A DNA stretch of 64,000 nt from Nocardioides marmoriginsengisoli (lineage in GTDB: Bacteria; Actinomycetota; Actinomycetes; Propionibacteriales; Nocardioidaceae). Shown here piece after piece: positions 7,987 to 17,233 of the stretch (position 1 is the first letter of the stretch; every line of letters begins with the position of its first letter). The notes under the pieces were generated by a model. It was given only the letters and a program-made list of their open reading frames with translations. It was not told where the DNA came from and searched no databases. The stretch is from contig NZ_RJSE01000009.1 of NCBI RefSeq assembly GCF_003725695.1, positions 372,001 through 436,000 of the forward strand, given 5' to 3'. The position numbers were made by a program, and so were the translations under genes.

Positions 7987-10314
7987 CTACGCCCGTCGGT
8001 CGCGAGAAGGTTGCAGCACCTCCGGAGGCCCACGCGTCACCGACACCTCGGGGACCTCAGCACCTTCGTGCCGGCTGACCCGCACCTTCGAGAGCTGGCC
8101 GCTGCACCCCTGGGTCAGCTTCGAGGTGCCGACGTCCACGGCCAGCACGTTCGGATTGCCGTGCACGCAGACCTCGCGCCCGTCCAGCACGACCGGCTCG
8201 AACCAGGCGCCCGTCGAGAGCTGGACCACCCCGGGCCGCACGGCCTCCGACAGTACCGCCCCCGCCAGGCAGGCACCGCGGGCGTTGCTGAGCATCACCA
8301 CATCTCCGTCGCCGATCCCGCGCGCGGCGGCGTCCTGCGGGTGCAGCCGGACCGGCTCGCGGCCGGCGACCTTGGAACCTTGGCTGAACGACCCGGGATC
8401 CAGCTGGCTGTGCAGGCGGGTGGCCGGGTTGTTGGCGAGCAGCTGCAGCCAGCCGTCGGCGAGGTCCTCGTCGGTGACCCGCTCGCTGGACTCGAACCAG
8501 GCCGCGTGACCCCAGCAGTCGTCGTACTCGAAGGAGGCGATCCGCTCGGAGTACAGCTCGATCCGGCCGCTCGGCGTCGGGAGCCGGTGCGCCTCGGGGT
8601 CCCTCCGGAAGAGCTCGATCGGTGAGCCCTCTCGCGGCTCGGGCGGGATCGCCAGGCCACCGTCACTCCAGAACTCCGCCCACGTCGGCGGCTCGACGCC
8701 GACCTCGGACATCGACGCGCTCAACGTCTCGTACAACGACTCGAGCCACTGCTCGCTGGTCCGTCCCTCGGTGTACTCCTCGGCCAGCCCGAGCCGCTCG
8801 GAGATCATCGCGAAGATCTCGTAGTCGTCCTTCGCCTCGCCGTGCGGCTCCGTCACCCGGTTCATCGCGATCAGCCGCCGGTCGTGCCGGCCGGCCCCGA
8901 TGTCCCGCCGCTCCAGGGTGATCGTCGCTGGCAGCACGATGTCGGCCAGGCGCGCGGTCGACGTCCAGTACTGCTCGTGGACGACGACCGTGTCCGGACG
9001 ACTGAAGGCCTCCCGCAACCGGAACAGGTCCTGGTGGTGGTGGAACGGGTTGCCGCCGGCCCAGTAGACCATCCGGATGTCCGGGTACGTCAGCACGTCG
9101 CCGTTGTAGTCGTAGGTCTGACCGCCCCCCAGCAGGAGGTCGGAGATCCGGGCGACCGGGATGAAGTCGCGCACCGGGTTGGCGCCCTGCGGCATCGCCG
9201 GGATCGGGAACGCCATCGGCGGTGCCCCGTTGTTGCCCATCGAGCCCAGCGAGTAGGCGTAGCCGCGCCCGGGCAGCCCCACCTGGCCGAGCAGGCAGGC
9301 CAGCGTCAGGGCGGCCCACAACGGCTGCTCCCCGTGCTGCGAGCGCTGCAGCGAGTGCGTGGTGTTGATCAGCGTGCGCGACTCGGCGGCCCGGCGGGCG
9401 AGCGCGATGATCTCGTCGGCGGGGACGCCGCACAACGGAGCCGCCCACGCCGGATCCTTCGGTACGCCGTCGCCCTCCCCCAGCAAGTACCGCCGCACCT
9501 GCTCGAAGCCGACCGTGTACCGGTCCAGGAACTCCCGGTCGTGGCGCCCCTCGGTGACCAGCACCCAGCACATCGCCAGCATCAGCGGGACGTCGCCGAA
9601 CGGGCGCACCGGCACCCAAGTCGACTCCAGGTGCGGCGGGTAGTCGTCGCGCAACGGACTAAGGTTCACCACCGTCGCTCCGCGCTCGCCGAGCTGGCGC
9701 AGGTAGCCGTCGACCCGGTGCTCGGCGATGCCGCCACTGGCGACGAAGTTGTTCTTCCGCGGCAGCCCGCCGAAGGCCAGCACCAGCTCGGTGTTCTCGA
9801 CGATGTCCTCCCACTCGTGCCACAACCGGGCCACGACCTCGGCACCCGCGACGACGTGCGGGAAGAAGATCTCCGCCGCGCCGGCGCTGTAGGTGGCCCG
9901 CGATCCGACGTACCCGCCGGCCATGTTCAGGAACCGGTGGACGTGGCTCTGCGCGTGGTGGAAGCGACCGGCCGAGGACCAGCCGTAGGAGCCGCCGAAG
10001 ATCGCGGAGTTGCCGTGCTCGGCGATCACCCGCCGTACCTCGCCGGCAACCAGGTCCGCGGCCTCGTCCCAGGACACCGGCACGAACGGGCCCGAGCGGG
10101 GTCCGGGTCCGGGTCCGTCCTCCAGCCAGGACGCACGCACCATCGGCCGGTCCACCCGGGTCGCGTGATGGATGCTGCCCGGGATGTTCTCGAGCAACGG
10201 CGCCGGGTCGAGGTCCCCGGCCTGCGGCCGGATCTCCAGGCCGTCGCCGGTCAGGCGTGCCTCGTACGGCCCCCAGTGGGAGCTGTGCACCTGGAAGTCC
10301 TCGCCGTTGCTCAC
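7987..10314 (-). CDS. molybdopterin oxidoreductase, BisC/TorA family (S- or N-oxide reductase)
   Basis: The product is 775 residues, started at a GTG with GGGAGG nine bases upstream. The sequence belongs to the DMSO reductase family III: the N-terminus lacks the CxxCxxxC cluster motif, GGSYGWSSAG at residues 108-116 carries the Ser (about 114) that ligates molybdenum, and the C-terminal third has the molydopterin-dinucleotide binding domain (from about 640). There is no twin-arginine signal, so the enzyme should be cytoplasmic, as is BisC. It would reduce an S-oxide (methionine, biotin or cysteine-conjugate sulfoxide) or an N-oxide; the substrate cannot be read from the sequence. It is the last gene of the operon that starts at 17090. 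Confidence 0.88.
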   Translation of the reverse strand: MSNGEDFQVHSSHWGPYEARLTGDGLEIRPQAGDLDPAPLLENIPGSIHHATRVDRPMVRASWLEDGPGPGPRSGPFVPVSWDEAADLVAGEVRRVIAEHGNSAIFGGSYGWSSAGRFHHAQSHVHRFLNMAGGYVGSRATYSAGAAEIFFPHVVAGAEVVARLWHEWEDIVENTELVLAFGGLPRKNNFVASGGIAEHRVDGYLRQLGERGATVVNLSPLRDDYPPHLESTWVPVRPFGDVPLMLAMCWVLVTEGRHDREFLDRYTVGFEQVRRYLLGEGDGVPKDPAWAAPLCGVPADEIIALARRAAESRTLINTTHSLQRSQHGEQPLWAALTLACLLGQVGLPGRGYAYSLGSMGNNGAPPMAFPIPAMPQGANPVRDFIPVARISDLLLGGGQTYDYNGDVLTYPDIRMVYWAGGNPFHHHQDLFRLREAFSRPDTVVVHEQYWTSTARLADIVLPATITLERRDIGAGRHDRRLIAMNRVTEPHGEAKDDYEIFAMISERLGLAEEYTEGRTSEQWLESLYETLSASMSEVGVEPPTWAEFWSDGGLAIPPEPREGSPIELFRRDPEAHRLPTPSGRIELYSERIASFEYDDCWGHAAWFESSERVTDEDLADGWLQLLANNPATRLHSQLDPGSFSQGSKVAGREPVRLHPQDAAARGIGDGDVVMLSNARGACLAGAVLSEAVRPGVVQLSTGAWFEPVVLDGREVCVHGNPNVLAVDVGTSKLTQGCSGQLSKVRVSRHEGAEVPEVSVTRGPPEVLQPSRDRRA

Positions 10315-10344
10315 GCGTTCCTCCCGGACGTCGACCCGACGAGC

Positions 10345-10764
10345 CTAGGGCTCGACCCGCACGGTCACCGTCATCGGCGCCGCCTGGGAGACCGTGTAGT
10401 AGATCGGGCAGAGCGAGGTGAACTCGTCGACCAGCCGCTGGGCGTCCTCCTGGGCGATCCCGCCGAGGACGAAGTCCATCGTGATCGAGGAGTACACCGG
10501 CGGGCTCGCCTCCGGGTCGCGGTCGGACTCGACCTCGACCGTGACGAACGTCGGCCGGATCTCGAACTCCTCGCCCTTGGCGAAGACCACAGCCTGGGCA
10601 CAGGTGGCGAGCGCGCCGACGAGGAGCTCCTGGGCGACGAACGCCTCGGCGACGCCACCGGTCATCGCCGAGGCGTCGACCACCAGGTGCCGGCCCTCGG
10701 CCGACAGGATGTACCGGCCCGGCTGGCCGGTGGTGCGGGTGGTGACGGTTGCAGTTGCGGACAT
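10345..10764 (-). CDS. OsmC family protein
   Basis: The product is 139 residues with binding site GAGGAGAG. It has the OsmC/Ohr alpha-beta fold pattern with the two redox cysteines of the family: Cys55 in LATCAQAVV at the start of the central helix and Cys119 in SLCPIYYT. OsmC-like proteins reduce organic hydroperoxides with thiols or act on sulfur-containing substrates. The gene sits ten bases downstream of the VOC gene and 30 bases upstream of the molybdopterin enzyme, so it is co-transcribed. In this cluster it may deal with peroxides made by the flavin oxidases. Confidence 0.88.
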   Translation of the reverse strand: MSATATVTTRTTGQPGRYILSAEGRHLVVDASAMTGGVAEAFVAQELLVGALATCAQAVVFAKGEEFEIRPTFVTVEVESDRDPEASPPVYSSITMDFVLGGIAQEDAQRLVDEFTSLCPIYYTVSQAAPMTVTVRVEP

Positions 10765-10774
10765 GGGTCTCTCC

Positions 10775-11560
10775 TCAGAGGGTCGTGCCGGACAGGACGA
10801 TGCGGGCGGCGTGCACGGACGCGGGGTCCAGGAGCCCGGCCTCCGCGCCGGCCACCTCGATCTCGTAGACGACCGGGCCCGCCTCGGCGAGCCGACGGGC
10901 GGCGTCGGTCCCGGCCGCGGGGACGAGCAGCCGGATCTCCCGCGCCCCGAACCGGTACGACGTCACGGCACCGTCCGCGCGCTCGGAGCGCACCGGGTCG
11001 GAGCAGCCGGTCAGCATCGCCAACCCGACGTGCGCCGAGGCCGGATCCGCGGTCGCGATGGTGACCGAGCTGATCCCGGTGGCGCCGTTGGCGTGCGGCG
11101 CGGTCCCGGAGACCCGGACCGCGCGAGGAGTGACGTCCTCGAGCACGAACGGCAGCTCCGGGCCGGCCACCCCGACGCCGAGCGCGGTCATCCGGAGGAT
11201 CCACTCCTCGCCGTCCAGGCGCTTCTTGCCGCCCTCGGCGAACCCGGAGGACGGGATGCCCGCCGCCTCCGCCGCATCGACGACGCCCTGGAGGTCGGTC
11301 GTCGTGACCGAGTAGTCGCAGAAGCCCTCGCCGAGCTCGTCGTAGCGGAACCAGCGGTGCGAGCGGGCGTCCGGGTTGTCGCGGTCGAAGGCGTACAGCT
11401 CCAGGTAGGAGCCGTCCGGGAAGCACACCAGGCGGTGCTCCGCGATGTGCCCGCCCTCGTCCTCCCGGGTGGTGACCGCGAAGCCGGCGGCCCCGAACGA
11501 GCGCGCGCACTCCTCGATGTCGCGGGCCAGGACGATGACGTGGTCGAACGTGGTGATCAC
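10775..11560 (-). CDS. glyoxalase-like (VOC superfamily) protein
   Basis: The product is 261 residues from a GTG at 11560 that overlaps the TAG stop of the preceding gene by one base; GGAGG lies directly upstream within that gene's end. The N-terminal half (FDHVIVLARDIEECARSFGAAGF, then HIAEHRLVCFPDGSYLELYAF) is a Glyoxalase_3-type vicinal-oxygen-chelate domain with candidate metal ligands His6, His in AEHRL and Glu in YLEL. The C-terminal half is a more diverged VOC-like repeat. The substrate is unknown. Tight coupling to the FAD oxidoreductase suggests they act on the same compound. Confidence 0.8.
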   Translation of the reverse strand: MITTFDHVIVLARDIEECARSFGAAGFAVTTREDEGGHIAEHRLVCFPDGSYLELYAFDRDNPDARSHRWFRYDELGEGFCDYSVTTTDLQGVVDAAEAAGIPSSGFAEGGKKRLDGEEWILRMTALGVGVAGPELPFVLEDVTPRAVRVSGTAPHANGATGISSVTIATADPASAHVGLAMLTGCSDPVRSERADGAVTSYRFGAREIRLLVPAAGTDAARRLAEAGPVVYEIEVAGAEAGLLDPASVHAARIVLSGTTL

Positions 11561-12849
11561 TAGTCCTCCAAAGGGGTCGGTAGGTCGAAGCCCGAGGGGA
11601 CTCCGCTGTGCTGCTTGAACGGCCCGTCGTCGACGCCGGCGGGGGCTGCGTGCGGGCTCCGGCTCGGGACGACCTCGGTGGTCGCGCCGCCCCACGGGGC
11701 AGGCGGGTGGTTGAACGGGCTGCCGGTGACCGCGAACCGGTCCGGTGCGAACGGCTCCAGGACCGGCGGGCGCTCCCCGGTTCGGATCCAGCCGGCGACC
11801 AGGTCGCCGATCACCGGACCCAGGGCGAACCCGTGCCCGCTGAAGCCGGTGCAGGTGAACAACCCGCCGACCTCCCGCGGCCGGCCGATCACCGGGAGCA
11901 TGTCCGGGGTGAACTCACGGACGCCGGTCCACCGCCGGGCCAGGGTCGCGGCGGCGATCATCGGCGCCACCTCGGCCGCCTTGGCGCGGGCGTCCTCCAC
12001 GAACGCCGGCCCCGGCTCGTGGCTGAAGGTCCACTGCGTCGGGTCCGGCCGGGTCGCGCCGCCGAAGAGGATCGACCCGTCCTCCCACTGGCAGGCGTTC
12101 AGGTCCATCGACGCCCGGGCGACCCAGACGTGCGCGAAGGTGCGGTCGAGCGGAACCGTGCGGAACATGTGCAGCCGGCTCGGCGCCACCGGCAGGTAGA
12201 CCCCGGCCGACGCGGCCACCACCGAGGACCAGGGGCCGGCGGCGTTGACCACCGTGCCGGCCGACAAGCTCGTCCCGTCGGCGAGCTCGACCCCGGTCAC
12301 CGTGCCGCGGTCGACCCGCAGGCGGGTGACCTCGGCGTACGGACGGACCTCGACGCCGGCGCGCACGGCCGCCGCGTGCATCGTCTGCATCACCACGGCC
12401 GGCAGCGCCATCCCGTCGGTCTCGCAGAGCTTGCCGCCGACGTGCCCGGGAGCGAGCCCGGGTGCCATCGCCGCGACGTCGGCACCGTCGACGATCGTGG
12501 TCTTCAGCCCGTGCTCGGCCTCGGCGGCGCTGCGCTCCTCAAGCGCGGCCAACTCGCCGGCGTCGGCAGCCACCACCAGGTGACCGGTACGGCGGTAGCC
12601 GGTCGGCCCGCCGAGCCGCTCCGCCCACGTCGGCCAGGCCTCGATCGCCTGCTGCGCGAGGGCGAGCTCGGGGAAGGCCCGTCCCTGCTGCCGGACGCCG
12701 CCGCCGTTGCGCGACGACGCGGCCTTGCCGGGGACGCCCTTGTCGAGCACGGTCACCGCCACGCCGGCCTCCGCCAGCGAGAGCGCGATCGAGAGCCCGA
12801 CGATCCCGCCGCCGACGATGGCGACGTCCGTGGTCCGGGCCTCAGCCAC
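11560..12849 (-). CDS. FAD-dependent amino-acid/amine oxidase (DAO family)
   Basis: The product is 429 residues from a GTG at 12849 that overlaps the aminotransferase stop by eight bases; GGGGAG is the binding site. The Rossmann FAD motif GGGIVGLSIALSLAEAG is at about residues 13-29, SSRNGGGVRQQG at about 45-56 is the usual DAO flavin-contact loop, and WTGVREFTPDMLPVIG followed by GFSGHGFALGP forms the C-terminal FAD site. It resembles glycine/sarcosine oxidases and the beta subunit of sarcosine oxidase. It probably oxidises a secondary or primary amino acid made by the importer/OYE steps, releasing hydrogen peroxide. The substrate is not determined by sequence. Confidence 0.88.
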   Translation of the reverse strand: MAEARTTDVAIVGGGIVGLSIALSLAEAGVAVTVLDKGVPGKAASSRNGGGVRQQGRAFPELALAQQAIEAWPTWAERLGGPTGYRRTGHLVVAADAGELAALEERSAAEAEHGLKTTIVDGADVAAMAPGLAPGHVGGKLCETDGMALPAVVMQTMHAAAVRAGVEVRPYAEVTRLRVDRGTVTGVELADGTSLSAGTVVNAAGPWSSVVAASAGVYLPVAPSRLHMFRTVPLDRTFAHVWVARASMDLNACQWEDGSILFGGATRPDPTQWTFSHEPGPAFVEDARAKAAEVAPMIAAATLARRWTGVREFTPDMLPVIGRPREVGGLFTCTGFSGHGFALGPVIGDLVAGWIRTGERPPVLEPFAPDRFAVTGSPFNHPPAPWGGATTEVVPSRSPHAAPAGVDDGPFKQHSGVPSGFDLPTPLED

Positions 12850-14029
12850 GACCGGCTCCCCGGTTGTCGAGGGCCTTCCCGGCCTGGGCCAGGATCTGGT
12901 CGAAGATCTCCGGAGAGGTGGCGAGGTTGACCCGGACGTACTGGGCGTAGTCGGCACCGAACTCCGCGCCCGAGGTGAAGACGACCTGCGCCTCGCGCTT
13001 GAAGAAGTCCGAGGGGCTCTCCTCGAGCCCGAGCCGGCTGCAGTCCACCCAGTACAGGTAGGTGGACGTCGGGTACGCCGCCTCCAGCTGCTCGGCGTGC
13101 TCGGCGAGGAACGCCTCCATGCTGGCCCGGTTGGACCGGACCGCGTCCAGCACCTGCTCGAACCACGCGTTGCCGGACTCCCAGGCGACGGTGGTCGCCT
13201 CGACACCCATGATGTTCGCGCCGCCGAGCATCCGCGGCGGGAAGGTGGCGTGGAACCGTTCCTGGAGGGCGGCCGAACCGAAGTGCAGCACGGCGCAGCG
13301 CAGGCCGGCCAGACCGAACGACTTGCCGGCCGAGTACATCGTCACCGTCCGCTCGGCGATCTCCGGGCTGATCGAGGCGAACGGCACGTGCTGCTCGGCG
13401 TCGAGCATGAAGTCCGCCCAGATCTCATCGCTCGCGATCACCGCGTCCTGCTCGATCGCGATCTGGCCGATGGCCTCGAGCTCGGCCCGGGTGAAGGCGC
13501 GCCCGGTCGGGTTGTGCGGGTGGCAGAAGAGCAGCAGCGGCGACTCCGCGAGCGCGGCCCGGAGGGCGTCGAGGTCGATCGACCAGGTCCGGTCGTCGTA
13601 CCGCATGTGGTCGACGACCATCACCCGGCCGCTGTCCTCGATCCCCTCCCGGAACGGGTCGTACGTCGGGCCCTGGACGACCACCTTGTCGCCGGGCGCG
13701 CTGAACGCCTGCACGGTGTCGAACACGCCCTGGACCAGGTCGGTGCAGGCGAGCACCCGCTCGGGGTCGACCTCCCAGCCGAACCGGTCCTGCATCCGGG
13801 CGGCGAAGGCACGGCCCATCGCCGGGCCGAGCAGGGTGCCGCCACGGATCGCGTAACCGAAGTCCGACTCGGCGACCAACCGGGTCAGCGCCTCGGTGAC
13901 GGCCGCGGGAGCACGGAAGTCCATGTCCGCGACCCACGACGGCAGGTAGTCGGCACCGTGGTACGCCCACTTGGCACCGCGGCGCACCTCGAGCTCGGCG
14001 CGCGTCATGATCGGGTTGTCCATGGTCAT
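12842..14029 (-). CDS. PLP-dependent aminotransferase/C-S beta-lyase, MalY/PatB type
   Basis: The product is 395 residues of fold type I. Typical MalY/PatB features are WVADMDF at 32-38, CHPHNPTGR at 169-177, SDEIW at 200-204 and the PLP lysine K236 in SAGKSFGLAG with the following Arg. Members of this clade cleave C-S bonds in cystathionine, cysteine and S-substituted cysteines. That fits the nearby CoA-disulfide reductase-rhodanese and the S-oxide-reductase-like enzyme. A plain aminotransferase is the alternative. It overlaps the LLM gene by four bases (ATGA) and the FAD oxidase by eight. Confidence 0.88.
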   Translation of the reverse strand: MTMDNPIMTRAELEVRRGAKWAYHGADYLPSWVADMDFRAPAAVTEALTRLVAESDFGYAIRGGTLLGPAMGRAFAARMQDRFGWEVDPERVLACTDLVQGVFDTVQAFSAPGDKVVVQGPTYDPFREGIEDSGRVMVVDHMRYDDRTWSIDLDALRAALAESPLLLFCHPHNPTGRAFTRAELEAIGQIAIEQDAVIASDEIWADFMLDAEQHVPFASISPEIAERTVTMYSAGKSFGLAGLRCAVLHFGSAALQERFHATFPPRMLGGANIMGVEATTVAWESGNAWFEQVLDAVRSNRASMEAFLAEHAEQLEAAYPTSTYLYWVDCSRLGLEESPSDFFKREAQVVFTSGAEFGADYAQYVRVNLATSPEIFDQILAQAGKALDNRGAGRG

Positions 14030-15075
14030 GCTTCCTCCCGGGGGTTGGTGTCGTTGAGCCGCGCACGGGCGTGGTCGAGCGCGCGGGCGAGCAGGTTGAC
14101 GTCGGTGTCGGTGGCCACGGAGAGACTGAGCTCGTCAGCGAGCCCGCCGTACGCCGCGAGCTGATCGCCCACCTCGTCGGGCGTGCCGGCGATGCCGAGC
14201 CGGGCGACGAAAGCCGGCGACAGCCGGGGCGCTAGCGAGCCGAGATCCGTGCCCTCGGAGCGGCCGCGCTCGAGGATCTCCAGGTCGGCGCCGAACCCGA
14301 GGCGTTGGAGCTGACCGTGGAAGCCGCGGTCGCGGGCCAGGCCGGGGATCGGCAGCACTAGCGCGGCTGCCTGCTCCACCAGCCGGCCGCGAGCGACCTT
14401 CCCGTCCTCGGCGACGACGAGCGGCTGGGCGACGCAGACCTGCACGGGCTCGGTGAGCGCGGAGCCGCGACGGGCCTCCGCCAGCGCCTCCCGTACGGCG
14501 GGCAGATCGGCCGGCGCGAGCGCGGCGCCGTACACCCCGTCGGCGACCTCGCCCGCCAGCGCGAGCATCGCCGGACCGGCGGCCCCGAGGAAGAGCGGGA
14601 CCGCTGGCGGCGTGACGCCGATGCCGACCTCGACGAGCGTCTCCAGTGCTCCCGGGGTGCTCGTCGGGCGTCCGGCCAACAGCTCGCGCAGGGCAAGGGT
14701 CGCCTCCCGGAGCGCCGCGACCGGGCGGGCGCTCGCCGGGATGCCGTGGGCGCGGCGCCAGGCCAGGCTGTCCAGCCGGCCCGCCCCGAGCCCGAGCCGG
14801 AAGCCGCCGCCCTGGAGCTCGGAGACGGTCGCCGCGGCACTGGCCAGCGAGCCCAGCCGCCACTCCCCGATCGGCACCACGCCGATGCCGGTGAGCACGG
14901 GTCGACCCAGCGCCTGCCGGCGTGACCAGGCCTGGCTGGCGACCACGAACGGGTCGTGGCCGGGCGTGGCCACCGACCAGAGCGCCTCGACCGGCAGGTC
15001 CGCGGTGCGCTCGACGAAGCCGAGCGCGTCGTGCAGGTCGGTGCTGCGTGCCCGGACCCCGAGGCCGATCCTCAT
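14026..15075 (-). CDS. LLM-class flavin-dependent oxidoreductase (luciferase-like)
   Basis: The product is 349 residues and starts MRIGLGVRARSTDL. The bacterial luciferase-like TIM barrel is clear from the GIGVVPIGEWRLGSLASAAATVSEL segment and the GGGFRLGLGAGRLDS turn that precedes the flavin phosphate site. The enzyme uses FMNH2 as a monooxygenase or F420 as a dehydrogenase; sequence alone does not decide. Luciferase-like monooxygenases occur in S-alkyl-cysteine salvage operons next to polar amino-acid importers and C-S lyases (known from Bacillus ytm/snd-type loci), which is a close parallel. The start overlaps the OYE stop by four bases. Confidence 0.88.
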   Translation of the reverse strand: MRIGLGVRARSTDLHDALGFVERTADLPVEALWSVATPGHDPFVVASQAWSRRQALGRPVLTGIGVVPIGEWRLGSLASAAATVSELQGGGFRLGLGAGRLDSLAWRRAHGIPASARPVAALREATLALRELLAGRPTSTPGALETLVEVGIGVTPPAVPLFLGAAGPAMLALAGEVADGVYGAALAPADLPAVREALAEARRGSALTEPVQVCVAQPLVVAEDGKVARGRLVEQAAALVLPIPGLARDRGFHGQLQRLGFGADLEILERGRSEGTDLGSLAPRLSPAFVARLGIAGTPDEVGDQLAAYGGLADELSLSVATDTDVNLLARALDHARARLNDTNPREEA

Positions 15076-17090
15076 AGTCCGCGCGCCGCCCGGGCGCCCT
15101 CGAAGATCGCCTGCTCGAGCTGCCGGGGCGCCCAGCAGTCGCCGACGGCGTGCAGCTCGAACGGGTCCTCGCGCAGCTCCCGCCAGACGTCGCGGTCGGC
15201 ACGGCCCTTGCTGACCAGGACGACGCTGTCGGCCGCGATCGTGTCCAGGTGGCCGTCGAGGCGTTGCGCGACCGCGCCGGCGTCGGTGATCTCGACGATC
15301 TCCTCGAGGGCGCGCATCACGACTCCCGCGGCGAGGAGCCGTTCGTAGAAGAGCCGCCAGGTCATCAGGTCTCCGTCGACGCCGGGGAAGGGCGCCGGCG
15401 TCACCAGGGTGACCGCGTGGCCGGCGCCGACCAGCGACTCGGCGACGCTGAGCCCGGCCCAGCGCCCGTCCCAGTCGCCGACCACGACGCGGCCCGGCGG
15501 CACCTCGCCGCGGAGGGCAGCGCGCCCGGAGTAGACGTTCGGCCGGTCGTTCCCGTCGACCTCCTGAAGCGCGTCGACCGCACCGGTCGCGACGATGACC
15601 GCGTCAGGCCGCAGCTCCCGGATGGCGGCCGCGGTCGCCTCCTGGCCGAGCCGGACCTCGACGTCGTGCTGCTTGAGCTGCCGCTCGTACCAGTCGAGGA
15701 TCTTGCCGTACTCGCTGCGGTGCGGGCTCGACTCGATGTAGCGGAGCTGACCGCCGAGCCGGTCGTCGCGCTCGAGCAGGGTGACCCGGTGACCCTGCTT
15801 CGCCGCCGCGCGGGCGGCCTCCAGGCCGCCGGGGCCGCCGCCGACCACGACCACGCGCCGGGACCGGTCGGCAGCGACCGCGCTGAGCGGGATCCAGACG
15901 TTTTCGCGCCCGACCCGCGGGTTGTAGACGCAGGTGATCGGGCCGACGCGCTGCTGGCGGGAGAAGCAGCCCTCGTTGCAGTAGATGCAGGCCCGGACCT
16001 CGGCGCCCCGGCCCTCGCGGATCTTGTTGACCAGCTCGGGCTCGGCGATGTGCGCCCGGGTCATCGCGACCATGTCGGCGCCGCCGGTCGCGACGATCTG
16101 GTCGGCGACGTCGAGGTCGTGGATCTTGCCGACGGTGAAGACCGGGATGTCGACGGCCGCCTTGACCATCCGGGCGAGCGGCACGAGCGCGCCCTGCGGC
16201 ACCGTGATCGTCGGGTAGTGGACCGACCGGCTGAGCATGCTGGAGTTGGACCCGGCAGAGATGTCGACGAAGTCGAGCTTTCCCCACTCGATCATCTGGT
16301 GGAGCCAGCGCAGCCCGTCCTCGACGCGGTAGCCGTTGGTAACGACCTCGTCGACGCTGAACCGGATCCCGAAGGTGAAGTCGTCACCGATCGCGGCGCG
16401 CGTCGCCTCCAGGACCTCCCGGGCCATCCGGAGCCGGTTCTTCTCGCTGCCGCCGTACTCGTCGGTGCGGCGGTTGGACCACGGCGAGAGAAACTCCTGC
16501 ACCAGGTTGCCGTGGGCGAAGGAGAGCTCGACGCCGTCCAGGCCGCCCTGCTTGCAGCGCAGCGCGCCGGCGGCGAAGGCCTTCACGATCGCGGCGATCT
16601 CGTCGTGCTCCAGCTCGTGCGGGATGTCCCGGGTCCGGTCCATCGGCATCGCCGAGGGGCCGAGCGGCGGCTCGCCGTCGACGCCCATCACGACGTTGCG
16701 ACCCGAGTGCGAGAGGAGCGCCATGATCGCGGCGCCCTCGGCGTGCACGGCGTCGGCGATCCGGCGGTAGTCCGGGATGATCGAGTCGTCGACGTTCTGC
16801 ATCCCGCGCGCGGTGGCGGAGACACCGACCGCGGCGAGCGGGTCGATCGAGGTCGCCTCCAGCACGATCAGGCCGACGCCGCCGCGGGCCCGCTCCAGGT
16901 GGTAGGCGAGGAGCTGGTCTGTGACGCCGCCGTTGCTGAAGCCGGTCCCGTGGGCGCTGCTGAACACCCGGTTGCGGAGAGTCACCCTCCCCACCTGCAA
17001 CGGCGAGAGGACGTGCGCGAGGGCCGGGTCCGAGGAGGGCTCCGGCTCGATGCCGGACGGGTCGTAGGCAAGGCGGTCGATGGTCGTCAC
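15072..17090 (-). CDS. OYE-family NADH:flavin oxidoreductase with 4Fe-4S cluster (FadH/TMADH-like)
   Basis: The product is 672 residues, the usual length for the three-domain enzymes 2,4-dienoyl-CoA reductase, trimethylamine/dimethylamine dehydrogenase and relatives. An FMN TIM barrel covers 1-370. The cluster motif CIYCNEGC followed by a fourth Cys 11 residues later (C-x2-C-x3-C-x11-C) is at about 375-395. A nucleotide-binding domain with VVVVGGGPGGLEAARAAAKQG starts at about 420. It could demethylate an N-methyl compound or reduce an unsaturated acid. It is the first gene of a seven-gene operon, and two palindromic operator-like sites lie 19-60 bases upstream of its ATG. Confidence 0.9.
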   Translation of the reverse strand: MTTIDRLAYDPSGIEPEPSSDPALAHVLSPLQVGRVTLRNRVFSSAHGTGFSNGGVTDQLLAYHLERARGGVGLIVLEATSIDPLAAVGVSATARGMQNVDDSIIPDYRRIADAVHAEGAAIMALLSHSGRNVVMGVDGEPPLGPSAMPMDRTRDIPHELEHDEIAAIVKAFAAGALRCKQGGLDGVELSFAHGNLVQEFLSPWSNRRTDEYGGSEKNRLRMAREVLEATRAAIGDDFTFGIRFSVDEVVTNGYRVEDGLRWLHQMIEWGKLDFVDISAGSNSSMLSRSVHYPTITVPQGALVPLARMVKAAVDIPVFTVGKIHDLDVADQIVATGGADMVAMTRAHIAEPELVNKIREGRGAEVRACIYCNEGCFSRQQRVGPITCVYNPRVGRENVWIPLSAVAADRSRRVVVVGGGPGGLEAARAAAKQGHRVTLLERDDRLGGQLRYIESSPHRSEYGKILDWYERQLKQHDVEVRLGQEATAAAIRELRPDAVIVATGAVDALQEVDGNDRPNVYSGRAALRGEVPPGRVVVGDWDGRWAGLSVAESLVGAGHAVTLVTPAPFPGVDGDLMTWRLFYERLLAAGVVMRALEEIVEITDAGAVAQRLDGHLDTIAADSVVLVSKGRADRDVWRELREDPFELHAVGDCWAPRQLEQAIFEGARAARGL

Positions 17091-17108
17091 GACCCTAGGT
17101 GTATCACC

Positions 17109-17125
17109 GTGGAACTAGTTTCCAC
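17109..17125. promoter_or_regulatory. operator-like palindrome, site 1
   Basis: GTGGAACTAGTTTCCAC has arms GTGGAA and TTCCAC around five bases. The centre is 25 bases from that of site 2. It lies 19 bases upstream of the OYE start codon, between it and the IclR gene. Confidence 0.75.
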
Positions 17126-17133
17126 AAGCATAT

Positions 17134-17150
17134 GTGGAAACCATTTCCAC
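17134..17150. promoter_or_regulatory. operator-like palindrome, site 2
   Basis: GTGGAAACCATTTCCAC has arms GTGGAAA and TTTCCAC around three bases. It is the second of a tandem pair upstream of the OYE operon and downstream of the iclR-type gene. Similar sites at 21268-21284 and 24991-25007 precede the other two operons of the cluster. Confidence 0.8.
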
Positions 17151-17233
17151 ATTCGTCACCTAGGGCGAAGGGCATGCTGGCGCCGACTCCCGACGAACCC
17201 GTACGCCGGAGCCGCTGAGCCGTCCGAGGCGCC

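Noticed and set aside
7987-10314. Formate dehydrogenase or nitrate reductase
   Set aside because: The N-terminal Cys cluster motif of those enzymes is missing and the GWSSAG motif fits the Ser-ligated S/N-oxide reductase group.
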